Below are positions 5,839 to 13,352 of a stretch of DNA of 20,720 nt, in pieces (the first letter of the stretch is position 1; each line of letters starts with the position of its first letter). The notes under the pieces were generated by a model, which had not been told where the DNA came from, searched no databases, and saw only the letters and a list, made by a program, of their open reading frames with translations. The translations under genes were made by a program, and so were the position numbers. The stretch comes from Actinobacteria bacterium UBA5176. Lineage in GTDB: Bacteria; Actinomycetota; UBA4738. The stretch covers positions 1 through 20,720 of the forward strand of contig DHWS01000043.1 in NCBI GenBank assembly GCA_002413305.1, written 5' to 3'.

Positions 5839-7208
5839 GCACCGCGACGCTGCTGGAGACGCTGGAGGGCCGCTACACCCATGCGGTCATCGCGTTCGTG
5901 GGCGACGACGGCTACCCGATGAGCGTGGCCACGGGGTTCACGCCCGTCCCGGACCGTGGCGTGGTCCTGCTGGATGTGGTGGCCGGCGACGAGGCGGCTC
6001 CGCCGACGGATCGCGAGGTCAACGTCGTCTTCAGCCACATCCGCCCGCAGCCGGGGGTCGGCTACGACGAACGCCGCTACGTCTCCCTGTGGGGGACGCT
6101 TCGGCCGGTGGACGGCCGGCTCGAGCTCCGCCCCACCAGCGTCCAGCGCTGGGACGAACAGGAGATGACCTTCTTCGAGTTCTCCGAGCGCGGGGTCCCC
6201 CAGGCCCACCGCTACATGGAACGGGTCGGCGTCGAACAGGGCCGCGCGGTCAAGCCGAAGCTCTCGCCGTTCTGGCTCTTCCTGCGGGCCACCCGGTTGC
6301 CGTTCCTGTCGGCCACCATCGTGCCGATCGGCCTGGGGATCGCGGTGGCGGGTTCCCACGGGCAGTGGCACTGGGGGCTGGCGATCCTGACCCTCGTCGC
6401 CGGCGCGTGCGTCCACCTGGGGCTCAACGTGGCGAACGACGTGTTCGACACGGCCAGCGGGGCCGACGCGGCGAACGTGACGCCCACCCAGTTCAGCGGG
6501 GGATCGCGGGTGATCCATTACGGGCTGCTCTCCATGCGCCAGATGACCGCGATGTCGCTCGGCTTCTACGCCGTGGGCCTGGGGATCGGGATCTACCTTG
6601 CGCTGGCGACATCGTTCTGGGCCGTGCTCACCATCGGCGCGCTGGGCGCGGCCATCAGCTGGTTCTACACGGCGCCCCCGCTGCGGCTCGTCCATCGGGG
6701 GCTGGGCGAGATCGCCGTGTTCCTCGGCTTCGGCCCGATCATGGCCCTGGGGGCGTACTTCGTGCAGGCGCAGGCGTTCAGCTGGGAGGCCGTGTACGCG
6801 TCGATCCCCGTCGGCATCCTGGTCGCCCTGATCCTGTACGTGAACGAGGTACCGGACCGGCCGGGCGACGCGCTGGCCGGCAAGCGCACGCTCCCGGTGC
6901 GGTGGTCGAAGCGGACCGTCATCGGTGTCTACGCCGCGAGCGTCGTGGCCACGTTCGGCCTGATCCTGGCGGGCGTGCTCTCGGGGCTGCTCCCCGTGCC
7001 GGCCATCGTGGCCCTGGCCGCCGCGCCGTTGGCGCTCCCGGTGTACCGCGGCCTCCAGGAGTTCTACGAGAGCCCGTATCAGCTCATGCCGAGGATGGCG
7101 AAGAACATCCAGCTCCATCTGGCCACCGGCATGTTGCTGATCGCCGGCTACGTGATCGCCATCGCCGCGGGGCATCTCCTGCACCCGGCCCCGTTCTTCC
7201 TTCGATAG
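5835..7208 (+). CDS. Fusion: split-barrel (PPOX-like) domain + UbiA prenyltransferase
   Basis: The protein is 457 residues. Residues 1 to about 135 resemble the split barrel of the preceding gene (LLETLEGRYTHAVIAFVGDD, VSLWGTLRPVDGRLELRPTS), though divergent. Residues about 150-450 are a UbiA prenyltransferase with many membrane segments. Motif 1 is N201-D202-V-F-D205...D211, followed by TPTQFSGGSRVI, and motif 2 is N337-E-V-P-D341...D345 followed by AGKRTLPVRW. The FSGGSRV and NEVPD-GKRTL combination marks a MenA-like clade different from the UbiA part of the LLM fusion, so this is not a simple tandem duplicate. Translation is coupled to the upstream gene by ATGA. The soluble barrel probably presents FMN or F420 next to the membrane enzyme. 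Acceptor and prenyl chain length are unknown. Confidence 0.87.
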   Translation: MSTATLLETLEGRYTHAVIAFVGDDGYPMSVATGFTPVPDRGVVLLDVVAGDEAAPPTDREVNVVFSHIRPQPGVGYDERRYVSLWGTLRPVDGRLELRPTSVQRWDEQEMTFFEFSERGVPQAHRYMERVGVEQGRAVKPKLSPFWLFLRATRLPFLSATIVPIGLGIAVAGSHGQWHWGLAILTLVAGACVHLGLNVANDVFDTASGADAANVTPTQFSGGSRVIHYGLLSMRQMTAMSLGFYAVGLGIGIYLALATSFWAVLTIGALGAAISWFYTAPPLRLVHRGLGEIAVFLGFGPIMALGAYFVQAQAFSWEAVYASIPVGILVALILYVNEVPDRPGDALAGKRTLPVRWSKRTVIGVYAASVVATFGLILAGVLSGLLPVPAIVALAAAPLALPVYRGLQEFYESPYQLMPRMAKNIQLHLATGMLLIAGYVIAIAAGHLLHPAPFFLR

Positions 7209-7218
7209 CGAGGGCGCG

Positions 7219-8259
7219 ATGGAGTACCGCGTGCTCGGTTCGACCGGGGTGAAGGTCAGCGCCCTGTGCCTGGGGACGATGATGTTCGGCCCGTGGGGCA
7301 ACGGTGACGAAGCCGAATGCGTCCGCATGATCCACGCGGCGATCGAGTCGGGTGTCAACTTCGTCGACACGGCGGACGTGTACGGCGAGGGCGCGTCCGA
7401 GGAGATCGTCGGCAAGGCCCTGAAGGGCCGGCGGGACGACGTCGTCCTGGCCACCAAGGTCCACGGCCAGATGGGCAAGGGCCAGAACCGGGGCGGGAAC
7501 TCGCGGCTGTGGATCGTACGCGAGGTCGAAGACTCGCTCCGGCGGCTCCAGACGGACCGGATCGACCTGTATCAGATCCACCGGCCGGATCCCGACACCG
7601 ACATCGCGGAGACGCTGGGCGCGCTGACCGACCTCGTCCACGAGGGGAAGGTCCGGTACCTGGGGTGTTCGACCTTCCCGGCCTTCCAGATCGTCGAGTC
7701 GCAGCAGGTGTCCCGGGAGCGCGGGCTGGAGCGGTTCGTCTGCGAGCAGCCGCCGTATTCGATCTTCGTGCGGCACATCGAGAACGACGTGCTCGAGGTG
7801 ACCCGCACGTACGGGATGGGCGTGATCGTGTGGAGCCCGCTGGCCGGCGGGTGGCTGGCCGGCCGCTACCGCCGCGGGCAAGAGGTGGCGAAGGACTCGC
7901 GGGCGGTGCGCTACGCCGAACGCGGGACGCCCATCGTCAAGCGCTACGACGTGGCAGAGGCGGGCAACGCCCGCAAGCTCGACGTGGTGGAAGACCTGAT
8001 CGCGCTGGCCGGACGGGCCGGCATGACCGTGACCGAGCTGGCCGTCGCGTTCACCCAGGCTCACCCGTCGGTCACCTCGACGATCATCGGACCCCGGACA
8101 CCCGGGCAGCTCACCGAGCTGCTCGGGTACGCCGACACGCGGCTGGACACCGAGACGCTCGACGCGATCGACGGATTGATCCCGCCGGGGACCACGTTGC
8201 ACGACGTCGACCGGGGCTACGTGCCGCCCTGGATGGAGGCTCCCGCCCGGCGCCGGTGA
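7219..8259 (+). CDS. Aldo/keto reductase
   Basis: The protein is 346 residues and covers the full TIM barrel of the AKR superfamily. The catalytic tetrad is visible as D50, Y55 (FVDTADVYGEG), K80 (VLATKV) and H121 (LYQIHRPDPD). The C-terminal cofactor region has VTSTIIGPRTPGQL, the pattern that binds the 2'-phosphate of NADPH in the YajO/Kv-beta-like branch. It reduces aldehydes or ketones in the cytoplasm; the substrate cannot be read from sequence. The ATG at 7219 follows GAGGG and lies ten bases after the UbiA-fusion stop, so it is very probably cotranscribed with it. It is the last gene of the plus-strand run and converges with the Ser-Pro repeat gene 12 bp away. Confidence 0.92.
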   Translation: MEYRVLGSTGVKVSALCLGTMMFGPWGNGDEAECVRMIHAAIESGVNFVDTADVYGEGASEEIVGKALKGRRDDVVLATKVHGQMGKGQNRGGNSRLWIVREVEDSLRRLQTDRIDLYQIHRPDPDTDIAETLGALTDLVHEGKVRYLGCSTFPAFQIVESQQVSRERGLERFVCEQPPYSIFVRHIENDVLEVTRTYGMGVIVWSPLAGGWLAGRYRRGQEVAKDSRAVRYAERGTPIVKRYDVAEAGNARKLDVVEDLIALAGRAGMTVTELAVAFTQAHPSVTSTIIGPRTPGQLTELLGYADTRLDTETLDAIDGLIPPGTTLHDVDRGYVPPWMEAPARRR

Positions 8260-8271
8260 ACCGATCCCGCG

Positions 8272-8751
8272 TCAGGTCGGGGTCGGCGTCGGGCTGTCGG
8301 TGGGGCTCGGGCTGGGAGAGGGGCTCGGCGAAGGCGACGGGCTGGGCGACGGCGACGGGCTGGGCGAAGGCGACGGCTTCGGCGACGGCGATGGGCTCGG
8401 CGGGAGTGGCGGCGGCTGGTAGGTGATCGTGGTCGGCGACGGGCTCGGTGACGGCGAAGGCTTCGGCTTCTTCTTGGGCGAGGGCGACGGGATCGGCGAC
8501 GGCGACGGGCTCGGCGACGGAGAGAGCAAGAACCACGGCGAGGCGTCCTGCAGCGCACTCGACGCGGCGCTCGGATCGGCCGCCTGCGCCGGGTTCTGAG
8601 CCTTCATGCCGGCCACCACGGCGATAGCTGCCAGGAGCAGGACCAGGCCGCCCACCTTCAGCAGCGTGCGTTCGACCTGCTCGCCGATGAGGACGACCAC
8701 GGCCCCCAGTACTCCGATCGAAAGCGCCGCCGCGGTGACCAGATGTGTCAT
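8272..8751 (-). CDS. Small membrane protein with a Ser-Pro repeat tail
   Basis: The protein is 159 residues. Two hydrophobic helices lie at about 5-24 and 33-48 (GGLVLLLAAIAVVAG), then a short Ala/Ser/Gln-rich stretch, then from about residue 77 an almost pure PSPSP tract broken by KKKPKP and a TTITYQPPPLPP insert. No enzymatic domain is present. Such tails are extended and usually lie outside the membrane, as spacers through the cell wall or as O-mannosylation targets in actinobacteria; that role is inference. The codon choice and the short hydrophobic start suggest a real gene, although Ser-Pro repeats in GC-rich DNA can arise by slippage. A TAATGT box lies eight bases before the ATG. It converges with the reductase and diverges from hemE. 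Confidence 0.7.
   Translation of the reverse strand: MTHLVTAAALSIGVLGAVVVLIGEQVERTLLKVGGLVLLLAAIAVVAGMKAQNPAQAADPSAASSALQDASPWFLLSPSPSPSPSPIPSPSPKKKPKPSPSPSPSPTTITYQPPPLPPSPSPSPKPSPSPSPSPSPSPSPSPSPSPSPSPTDSPTPTPT
8281..8522. repeat. Degenerate short tandem repeat encoding (Ser-Pro)n
   Basis: The plus strand repeats six-base units of the type GGCGAC, GGGCTC and GGCGAA with many variants. On the minus strand these encode Ser-Pro pairs in constant frame. Unit changes keep the dipeptide, with interruptions at the KKKPKP and TTITYQPPPLPP segments. Length variation between strains is likely. Confidence 0.8.
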
Positions 8752-8759
8752 GGCTCCCT

Positions 8760-8765
8760 ACATTA
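8760..8765 (-). promoter_or_regulatory. -10-like box for the Ser-Pro repeat gene
   Basis: On the minus strand this reads TAATGT and ends eight bases before the ATG at 8751, leaving room only for a leaderless or very short-leader mRNA. Confidence 0.38.
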
Positions 8766-8831
8766 GCCCTTCGCGCACGCCCCACCCGGGAAGCAGGGCA
8801 TCTCGGGTGCCCGCCGCTCGGCGCCTCCCTG

Positions 8832-8837
8832 TACCCT
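8832..8837 (+). promoter_or_regulatory. -10-like box for the heme operon
   Basis: TACCCT lies ten bases before the hemE ATG at 8848. TTGGAG between them could serve as a ribosome site if transcription begins further upstream. No -35 box is evident. Confidence 0.35.
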
Positions 8838-8847
8838 TGGAGTCGCT

Positions 8848-9963
8848 ATGGGCGACCCGCCGCACGAGCCCGTCGAGCTCCCACCGGACCCTCCCGCCGC
8901 GACCGGCTCGGGACCGGGAGACCGGTTCCTTCGGGCCTGCCACCGTCTGCCGGTCGACCGGACCCCGGTCTGGTTCATGCGGCAAGCCGGCCGTTACCTT
9001 CCCGAGTATCGAAAGCTGCGGCTGGGCCGGGACATCCTCGAGATGTGCCGCGATCCGGAGCTCGCCACGCGGGTCACACTCCTCCCGTTCGAGTACATGC
9101 CGCTGGACGCGGCGATCCTGTTCAGCGACATCATGGTCCCGGTCGCGGCGATGGGGATGGACGTGCGGATCGAACCCGGCGTCGGGCCCCTGGTCGACGA
9201 TCCCCTGCGCGGCCCGGAGGATCTCCGCCGCCTCCGCCCGCTCGACCCCGAGGCCGACGTGCCGTACGTGCTGGAGGCCATCCGCATGCTCCGCAAAGAG
9301 CTCGCGGTCCCCCTGATCGGGTTCGCAGGGGCGCCCTTCACGCTGGCCAGCTACCTGGTCGAAGGCGGCCCCTCCCGCAACCACGAGATGACGAAGGCGT
9401 TCATGCACGGGGATCCCGAACGGTGGGCGATGCTCATGGAGATCCTGGGGGCGGCCGTGCTGGCCTTCCTGCTGGCCCAGGTCGCGGCCGGCGTGCAGGC
9501 GGTCCAGATCTTCGACAGCTGGGTGGGGGCCCTCGATCCCGACGACTACACGCTGTTCGTCCTGCCCACCATGCGGGGCATCTTCGACGGGCTGGCCGAG
9601 GTCGGCGTGCCGCGGATCCACTTCGGCGTGGGCACCGGCGAGCTGCTGCCGCTGATGCGGCAGGCCGGGGCGGACGTCGTGGGCGTGGACTGGCGGGTGC
9701 CGCTGCACGAGGCGTGGGAACGGGTCGGGTTCGACGTGGCCATCCAAGGGAACCTCGACCCGGCGACGTGTCTGGCTCCGTGGGAAGCCGTGGAGGCGAA
9801 AGCGCTGGCGGTGCTCCGGCGCGCCGCGGGCCGGCCCGGCCACATCTTCAACCTGGGGCATGGCGTGCTGCCGGGGACCCCGGTGGCCACCCTGCAACAG
9901 CTGGTGGACCTGGTGCACGAACGGACCGCGCGCCCGATGGAGGACGGCGAGGAGGCGTGGTGA
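8848..9963 (+). CDS. hemE: Uroporphyrinogen decarboxylase
   Basis: HemE removes four acetate carboxyls from uroporphyrinogen III to give coproporphyrinogen III in the cytoplasm. The protein is 371 residues, slightly long because of a Pro-rich N-terminal extension of about 24 residues. The first family signature PVWFMRQAGRYLPEYR (40-55) with the substrate-binding Arg, the FSD of catalytic Asp94, the second signature GFAGAPFTLASYLVEG and the C-terminal NLGHGVLPGTP are all intact. The ATG at 8848 is preceded by TTGGAG, but a start after the Pro-rich stretch cannot be excluded. It is the first gene of a four-gene heme run and overlaps hemH by GTGA. Confidence 0.96.
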   Translation: MGDPPHEPVELPPDPPAATGSGPGDRFLRACHRLPVDRTPVWFMRQAGRYLPEYRKLRLGRDILEMCRDPELATRVTLLPFEYMPLDAAILFSDIMVPVAAMGMDVRIEPGVGPLVDDPLRGPEDLRRLRPLDPEADVPYVLEAIRMLRKELAVPLIGFAGAPFTLASYLVEGGPSRNHEMTKAFMHGDPERWAMLMEILGAAVLAFLLAQVAAGVQAVQIFDSWVGALDPDDYTLFVLPTMRGIFDGLAEVGVPRIHFGVGTGELLPLMRQAGADVVGVDWRVPLHEAWERVGFDVAIQGNLDPATCLAPWEAVEAKALAVLRRAAGRPGHIFNLGHGVLPGTPVATLQQLVDLVHERTARPMEDGEEAW

Positions 9964-10946
9964 GCTCACGCGCGATCGGCGTCCTGTTCATGGCCTACGG
10001 CACCGCCGCCGGTCCGGACGACGTGGAGCGCTACTACACGGACATCCGCGGCGGGCGCCCACCTTCACCCGAGCACCTCCGGGAGCTGAAGGACAGGTAC
10101 GCTGCGATCGGGAACCGCTTCCCGTTGCTCGACATCACGCGCGATCAGGCCCGTGGTGCCGTCGACGCCCTCAACGCCGAGGACCAGGGCGCGTTCCGCG
10201 GGTACCTTGGCATGAAGCACTCGCCGCCCTTCATCGCCGACGGCGTGGAGGAGATGCGGCGGGACGGCATCGAACGCGCGGTCGGGCTGGTGCTGGCCCC
10301 GCACTGGTCCGGCATGTCGGTGGATACCTACGTCGAACGGGTGGAGAAGGCCCTGGTCGAACGGGGCGGGCCGGAGTTCACCTTCGTCCGGCGGTGGTTC
10401 GACCATCCGGGATTCGTCGAGCTCCTGGCAGGTCGGGTGTCGGACGCGCTGGGCCGGCTGGCGCAGGACGAACGGGACGGCGCCGCGGTGGTGTTCTCGG
10501 CCCACAGCCTGCCCACGCGCCAGCTGGGCGACGGGACACTCCGCTGCAAGCTCTGCACCTCACCCGCGTGCGAGACGGCCTGTCGGTACGTCGAGGGTCT
10601 GCGGGAGACCGCCGACCTGGTGGCCGGCCGGCTGGGGCTGACCGAGTACGCGACCGGCTGGCAGAGCGCGGGCCGGACGGCCGATCCATGGTGGGGTCCG
10701 CCGGTCGAGGACGTCATCCGCGACCTGGCCGCCGCCGGACATCCGGCCGTGATCAGCTGCTCGGCCGGGTTCGTCTCCGACCACCTGGAGATCCTGTACG
10801 ACCTCGACATCGAAGCTCGTCAGGTGGCCTCGGACGCCGGCGTCCGGTTCGAGCGAACCGAGATGCCCAACGCGGACCCCGCCTTCGTCCACGCGCTGGC
10901 CTCGGTGATCCGCGACCACCTCGCCGCGTCCGCGTCCGGAGCATGA
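9960..10946 (+). CDS. hemH: Coproporphyrin III ferrochelatase (CpfC/HemH) with a four-Cys motif
   Basis: The enzyme inserts Fe2+ into coproporphyrin III in the Gram-positive heme pathway. The protein is 328 residues. The N terminus (VLFMAYGT with Y13, VERYYTDIRGGRPPSPE, LKDRYAAIG) is very like Bacillus HemH. The catalytic His182 is in VVFSAHSLPTR, and the conserved Glu277 in SDHLEILYDLD. Between them, C196, C199, C204 and C208 (CKLCTSPACETAC) form a compact cluster suited to a [2Fe-2S] centre, as reported for several other bacterial ferrochelatases. Bacillus HemH lacks such a cluster. The GTG start overlaps the hemE stop by four bases. The downstream cgoX and chdC argue for coproporphyrin rather than protoporphyrin as substrate. 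Confidence 0.95.
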   Translation: MSSRAIGVLFMAYGTAAGPDDVERYYTDIRGGRPPSPEHLRELKDRYAAIGNRFPLLDITRDQARGAVDALNAEDQGAFRGYLGMKHSPPFIADGVEEMRRDGIERAVGLVLAPHWSGMSVDTYVERVEKALVERGGPEFTFVRRWFDHPGFVELLAGRVSDALGRLAQDERDGAAVVFSAHSLPTRQLGDGTLRCKLCTSPACETACRYVEGLRETADLVAGRLGLTEYATGWQSAGRTADPWWGPPVEDVIRDLAAAGHPAVISCSAGFVSDHLEILYDLDIEARQVASDAGVRFERTEMPNADPAFVHALASVIRDHLAASASGA

Positions 10947-12457
10947 GCCCCGGGGCATCCCGGCGCCACGTCGTGGTGGTCGGGGCCGGGATCGCCGGGC
11001 TCGCCACCGCCTACCGTCTGGTCCGCAGCGCGAACGGTCTCCCGATCGACGTCACCGTCCTGGAAGCCGGCCGCGAGCCCGGCGGCAAGCTCCGGCCCGT
11101 CGAGGTGGCCGGGATCCTGGTCGAAGGCGGCGCGGACTCGTTCGTCGTCCGCAAGCCGTGGGCGGTCGACCTGTGCAAGGAGGTCGGCCTGGGCGGCGAA
11201 CTGATCGTGCCCGGCACGTCCGGCGCGTTCGTGTGGACCCGGGGCCGGCTGGTCCCCTTCCCGGCGAGGTCGGCGTTCGGCATCCCGTCCGATGCATCGG
11301 GTCTGCTGCGGTGGCCCGGGCTCCCGTTCGGGGGTCGCCTCCGGGCGCTGGGCGACCTGTGGAAGCGGCCGCGGAAGGACGAAGCCGACGAGTCCCTGGG
11401 TTCGCTGGTGGGCCGGCGGATGGGCCGGGACGCGGTCGACATACTGGTCGCGCCGCTCCTGGCCGGCCTGCACGCCGGAGACGTCGACCGGCTGTCGGTC
11501 CAGGCCACCTTCCCCGAGCTGCAGCGGTGGGAGCGGGATCACGGCAGCCTGATGCGGGGTGCGCGAGCCTCGCTGAAAGGTGCGGCCAGGTTGGGCGACG
11601 CCACCGAGGACCGATCCCTCGCGGCGAAGCCGGCCGCCGCCGGGCCCATGTTCGCCACGGTCTGGGGAGGCCTGATCCGCCTGGTCGAAACGCTCGAGAA
11701 CGCGATCCGTCCGTCGCGGATCCACCTGCAGTCGCCCGTGTCGGCCATCCTGCCGCCCCCGCCCGGACCGCGCGCGGCCGGCGGGTTCGTGGTGCAGGTG
11801 GGAGAGGAGCGCCACACGGCCGACGCCGTGGTCCTGGCCACCCCGGCCTTCGAATCGGCGCGGCTGCTCCGGCCGGTGAACCCCGAGGCGGCCGTCGAGC
11901 TCGACGCCGTCCGGTACGCCTCGACCGCCGTCGTGGTCCTGGTGTATCCGGAGGGGACTGCGGAGCGGTTGCCGGACCGGACCGGCTTCGTCGTGCCGGC
12001 CAAGGACGGGATGATCACGGCCTGCACGTGGCTGTCGCGGAAGTGGCCGTCGGATGCGTTCGGGGACCGGGCCGTGGTCCGGTGCTTCGCGGGGAGCGCC
12101 GTCGATCCCGCGCCGCTCGACCTGTCCGACGAGGAGTTGGTCGCCGCCGTCGACCGCGAGGTACAGCAGGCCACGCCGCTGGGTGCGGCGCCCGCGGACG
12201 CCACCGTCGTGCGATGGAACCGGGCGATGCCGCAATATGAGGTCGGACATCTCGAACGCCTGGCCCGGATCGAGGGCGCGGTGGCGAAGACGCCGGGGGT
12301 CTTCGTGGTGGGTTCTGCCTACGACGGGATCGGCATCGCCGACTGCGTCCGGCAGGCGGGCGAGGTGACCGGGAGGGTCCGGTCGTACCTGCACGGCGTG
12401 GGCACGGCTCAGCCCGGCGACGAGATGGAGAGCGAGGCGTTCGGATGGACGAAGTGA
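10943..12457 (+). CDS. hemY: Coproporphyrinogen III oxidase (CgoX/HemY), FAD-dependent
   Basis: This FAD enzyme takes six electrons from coproporphyrinogen III to give coproporphyrin III with O2. The protein is 504 residues, typical for HemY. The N-terminal FAD motif is VVVVGAGIAGLATAY (10-24), with E41 for the ribose, GGKL (47-50) and VEGGADSF. The C-terminal FAD-binding block is VVGSAYDGIGIADCVRQAGE. No signal peptide is present, so it is expected at the inner face of the membrane. The ATG overlaps the hemH stop as ATGA. A protoporphyrinogen oxidase function is possible from sequence alone, but chdC next door favours the copro pathway. Confidence 0.95.
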   Translation: MSPGASRRHVVVVGAGIAGLATAYRLVRSANGLPIDVTVLEAGREPGGKLRPVEVAGILVEGGADSFVVRKPWAVDLCKEVGLGGELIVPGTSGAFVWTRGRLVPFPARSAFGIPSDASGLLRWPGLPFGGRLRALGDLWKRPRKDEADESLGSLVGRRMGRDAVDILVAPLLAGLHAGDVDRLSVQATFPELQRWERDHGSLMRGARASLKGAARLGDATEDRSLAAKPAAAGPMFATVWGGLIRLVETLENAIRPSRIHLQSPVSAILPPPPGPRAAGGFVVQVGEERHTADAVVLATPAFESARLLRPVNPEAAVELDAVRYASTAVVVLVYPEGTAERLPDRTGFVVPAKDGMITACTWLSRKWPSDAFGDRAVVRCFAGSAVDPAPLDLSDEELVAAVDREVQQATPLGAAPADATVVRWNRAMPQYEVGHLERLARIEGAVAKTPGVFVVGSAYDGIGIADCVRQAGEVTGRVRSYLHGVGTAQPGDEMESEAFGWTK

Positions 12458-13125
12458 GCGAAGCGGTCTACGCGTACTACCCGGTGTTCCGGTCGACCGA
12501 GGACCTGCGGAACCGGCCACCCAGCGATCTCGATTCGATCGCGCACGAGGCCGACATCCTGTTGAAGGAGTGGTCCGAACGCGTGCAGGTCCGGGGGACG
12601 TATTCGACCGTGGGGTTCCGGCCGGACGCCGAGCTGATGATGTGGTGGGTGGCGCGGTCGCCCGACGACATCCAGGATCTGCTGGTGGCGTTCCGCCGGA
12701 CCGCGTTCGGCCGGCGCCTGGAGCTGACCCACGCGTTCATGGGGGTGGTTCGGCCAGCCGAGTTCAGCAAGGACCACCGCCCGGCGTTCGTGAAGGGCGT
12801 CCCGCCGAAGAGGTTCGCATGCGTGTATCCGTACGTGCGCACCATCGAGTGGTACCTGCTCCCGGCCGAGGAGCGATCGGCCTTGCTCCGCGAACACGGC
12901 GAGCTCGGCCGGGAGTTCCCGGACGTCCTGGCGAACACCACCAGCGCGTTCGGCCTTTCCGACTGGGAATGGATCCTCGCGTTCGAATCGGACGACGTGT
13001 CGCGGATCGTGGACTGCCTGCGGCGGCTCCGTGACGCGAAGGCCCGGGCCTACACGAAGGAGGAGATCCCCTTCGTCACGGGTATCCGCAAGGAGTTCGT
13101 CGAAGCCGCCCGCGACCTGGCCTGA
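12445..13125 (+). CDS. hemQ: Coproheme decarboxylase (ChdC/HemQ)
   Basis: ChdC turns coproheme into heme b by two H2O2-dependent decarboxylations, the last step of the Gram-positive pathway. The protein is 226 residues, the short actinobacterial form. The region CVYPYVRTIEWYLLP (126-140) carries the catalytic Tyr, probably Y128, and LLREHGELGRE carries the probable heme-ligating His151. The family is related to chlorite dismutase, but the chlorite enzymes have a distal Arg in a different setting and the operon fixes the role. The ATG at 12445 lies inside the end of hemY, a 13-base overlap, so coupled translation is likely. Confidence 0.95.
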   Translation: MDEVSEAVYAYYPVFRSTEDLRNRPPSDLDSIAHEADILLKEWSERVQVRGTYSTVGFRPDAELMMWWVARSPDDIQDLLVAFRRTAFGRRLELTHAFMGVVRPAEFSKDHRPAFVKGVPPKRFACVYPYVRTIEWYLLPAEERSALLREHGELGREFPDVLANTTSAFGLSDWEWILAFESDDVSRIVDCLRRLRDAKARAYTKEEIPFVTGIRKEFVEAARDLA

Positions 13126-13128
13126 GCC

Positions 13129-13143
13129 GAGGGGCAACCCCTC
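13129..13143 (+). terminator. Hairpin immediately after the heme operon
   Basis: GAGGGG-CAA-CCCCTC, a perfect 6-bp stem with a 3-base loop, begins three bases after the chdC stop. It lacks a T-tract. It is a possible terminator or mRNA 3' end. Confidence 0.5.
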
Positions 13144-13206
13144 GCCCCGGTGGCAGATCCCACGCTTGTCGGCATCCCCGAGATGCCTGGCGAACAGCAG
13201 CGTCAC

Positions 13207-13226
13207 CCGGCCGCCTGAGCGGCCGG
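13207..13226 (+). terminator. Strong GC hairpin between the heme and MoxR operons
   Basis: CCGGCCGC-CTGA-GCGGCCGG is a perfect 8-bp stem with a 4-base loop. It lies in the 227-bp space between chdC and the MoxR gene, the longest gap in the window. It may work with the hairpin at 13129-13143. No T-run follows, and nothing else recognisable is seen in this gap apart from the -10-like box at its end. Confidence 0.45.
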
Positions 13227-13339
13227 TACGCGGCACGCCCCGAGACGGGCGAGAAGTCCGGCCACGTTCTCGGCTGCGTAGAACTGGGGTGAGCGTCCCG
13301 GCCGGCCACGTGGCCGAACTTCGGGCCCCCAGCCGGGGC

Positions 13340-13345
13340 TATCCT
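13340..13345 (+). promoter_or_regulatory. -10-like box for the MoxR operon
   Basis: TATCCT ends seven bases before the ATG at 13353, again fitting a leaderless start. GAACTT at 13316-13321, 18 bases upstream, is a weak -35 candidate. Confidence 0.42.
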
Positions 13346-13352
13346 TGAGCGC

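Noticed and set aside
5481..7478. Minus-strand 665-residue open frame opposite the second UbiA fusion
   Set aside because: It shows no motifs and spans two convincing plus-strand genes; it is a shadow.
8281..8522. CRISPR or regulatory repeat array
   Set aside because: Units are six bases with no spacers and encode Ser-Pro in constant frame, so this is a coding low-complexity tract.
12445..13125. Chlorite dismutase as the function of the HemQ-like gene
   Set aside because: The fold is shared, but the overlap with hemY, the YPYV motif and the short actinobacterial length point to coproheme decarboxylase.
13126..13352. Small gene in the 227-bp gap after chdC
   Set aside because: Open frames there have no ribosome site or recognisable sequence; only two hairpins and a -10-like box can be supported.
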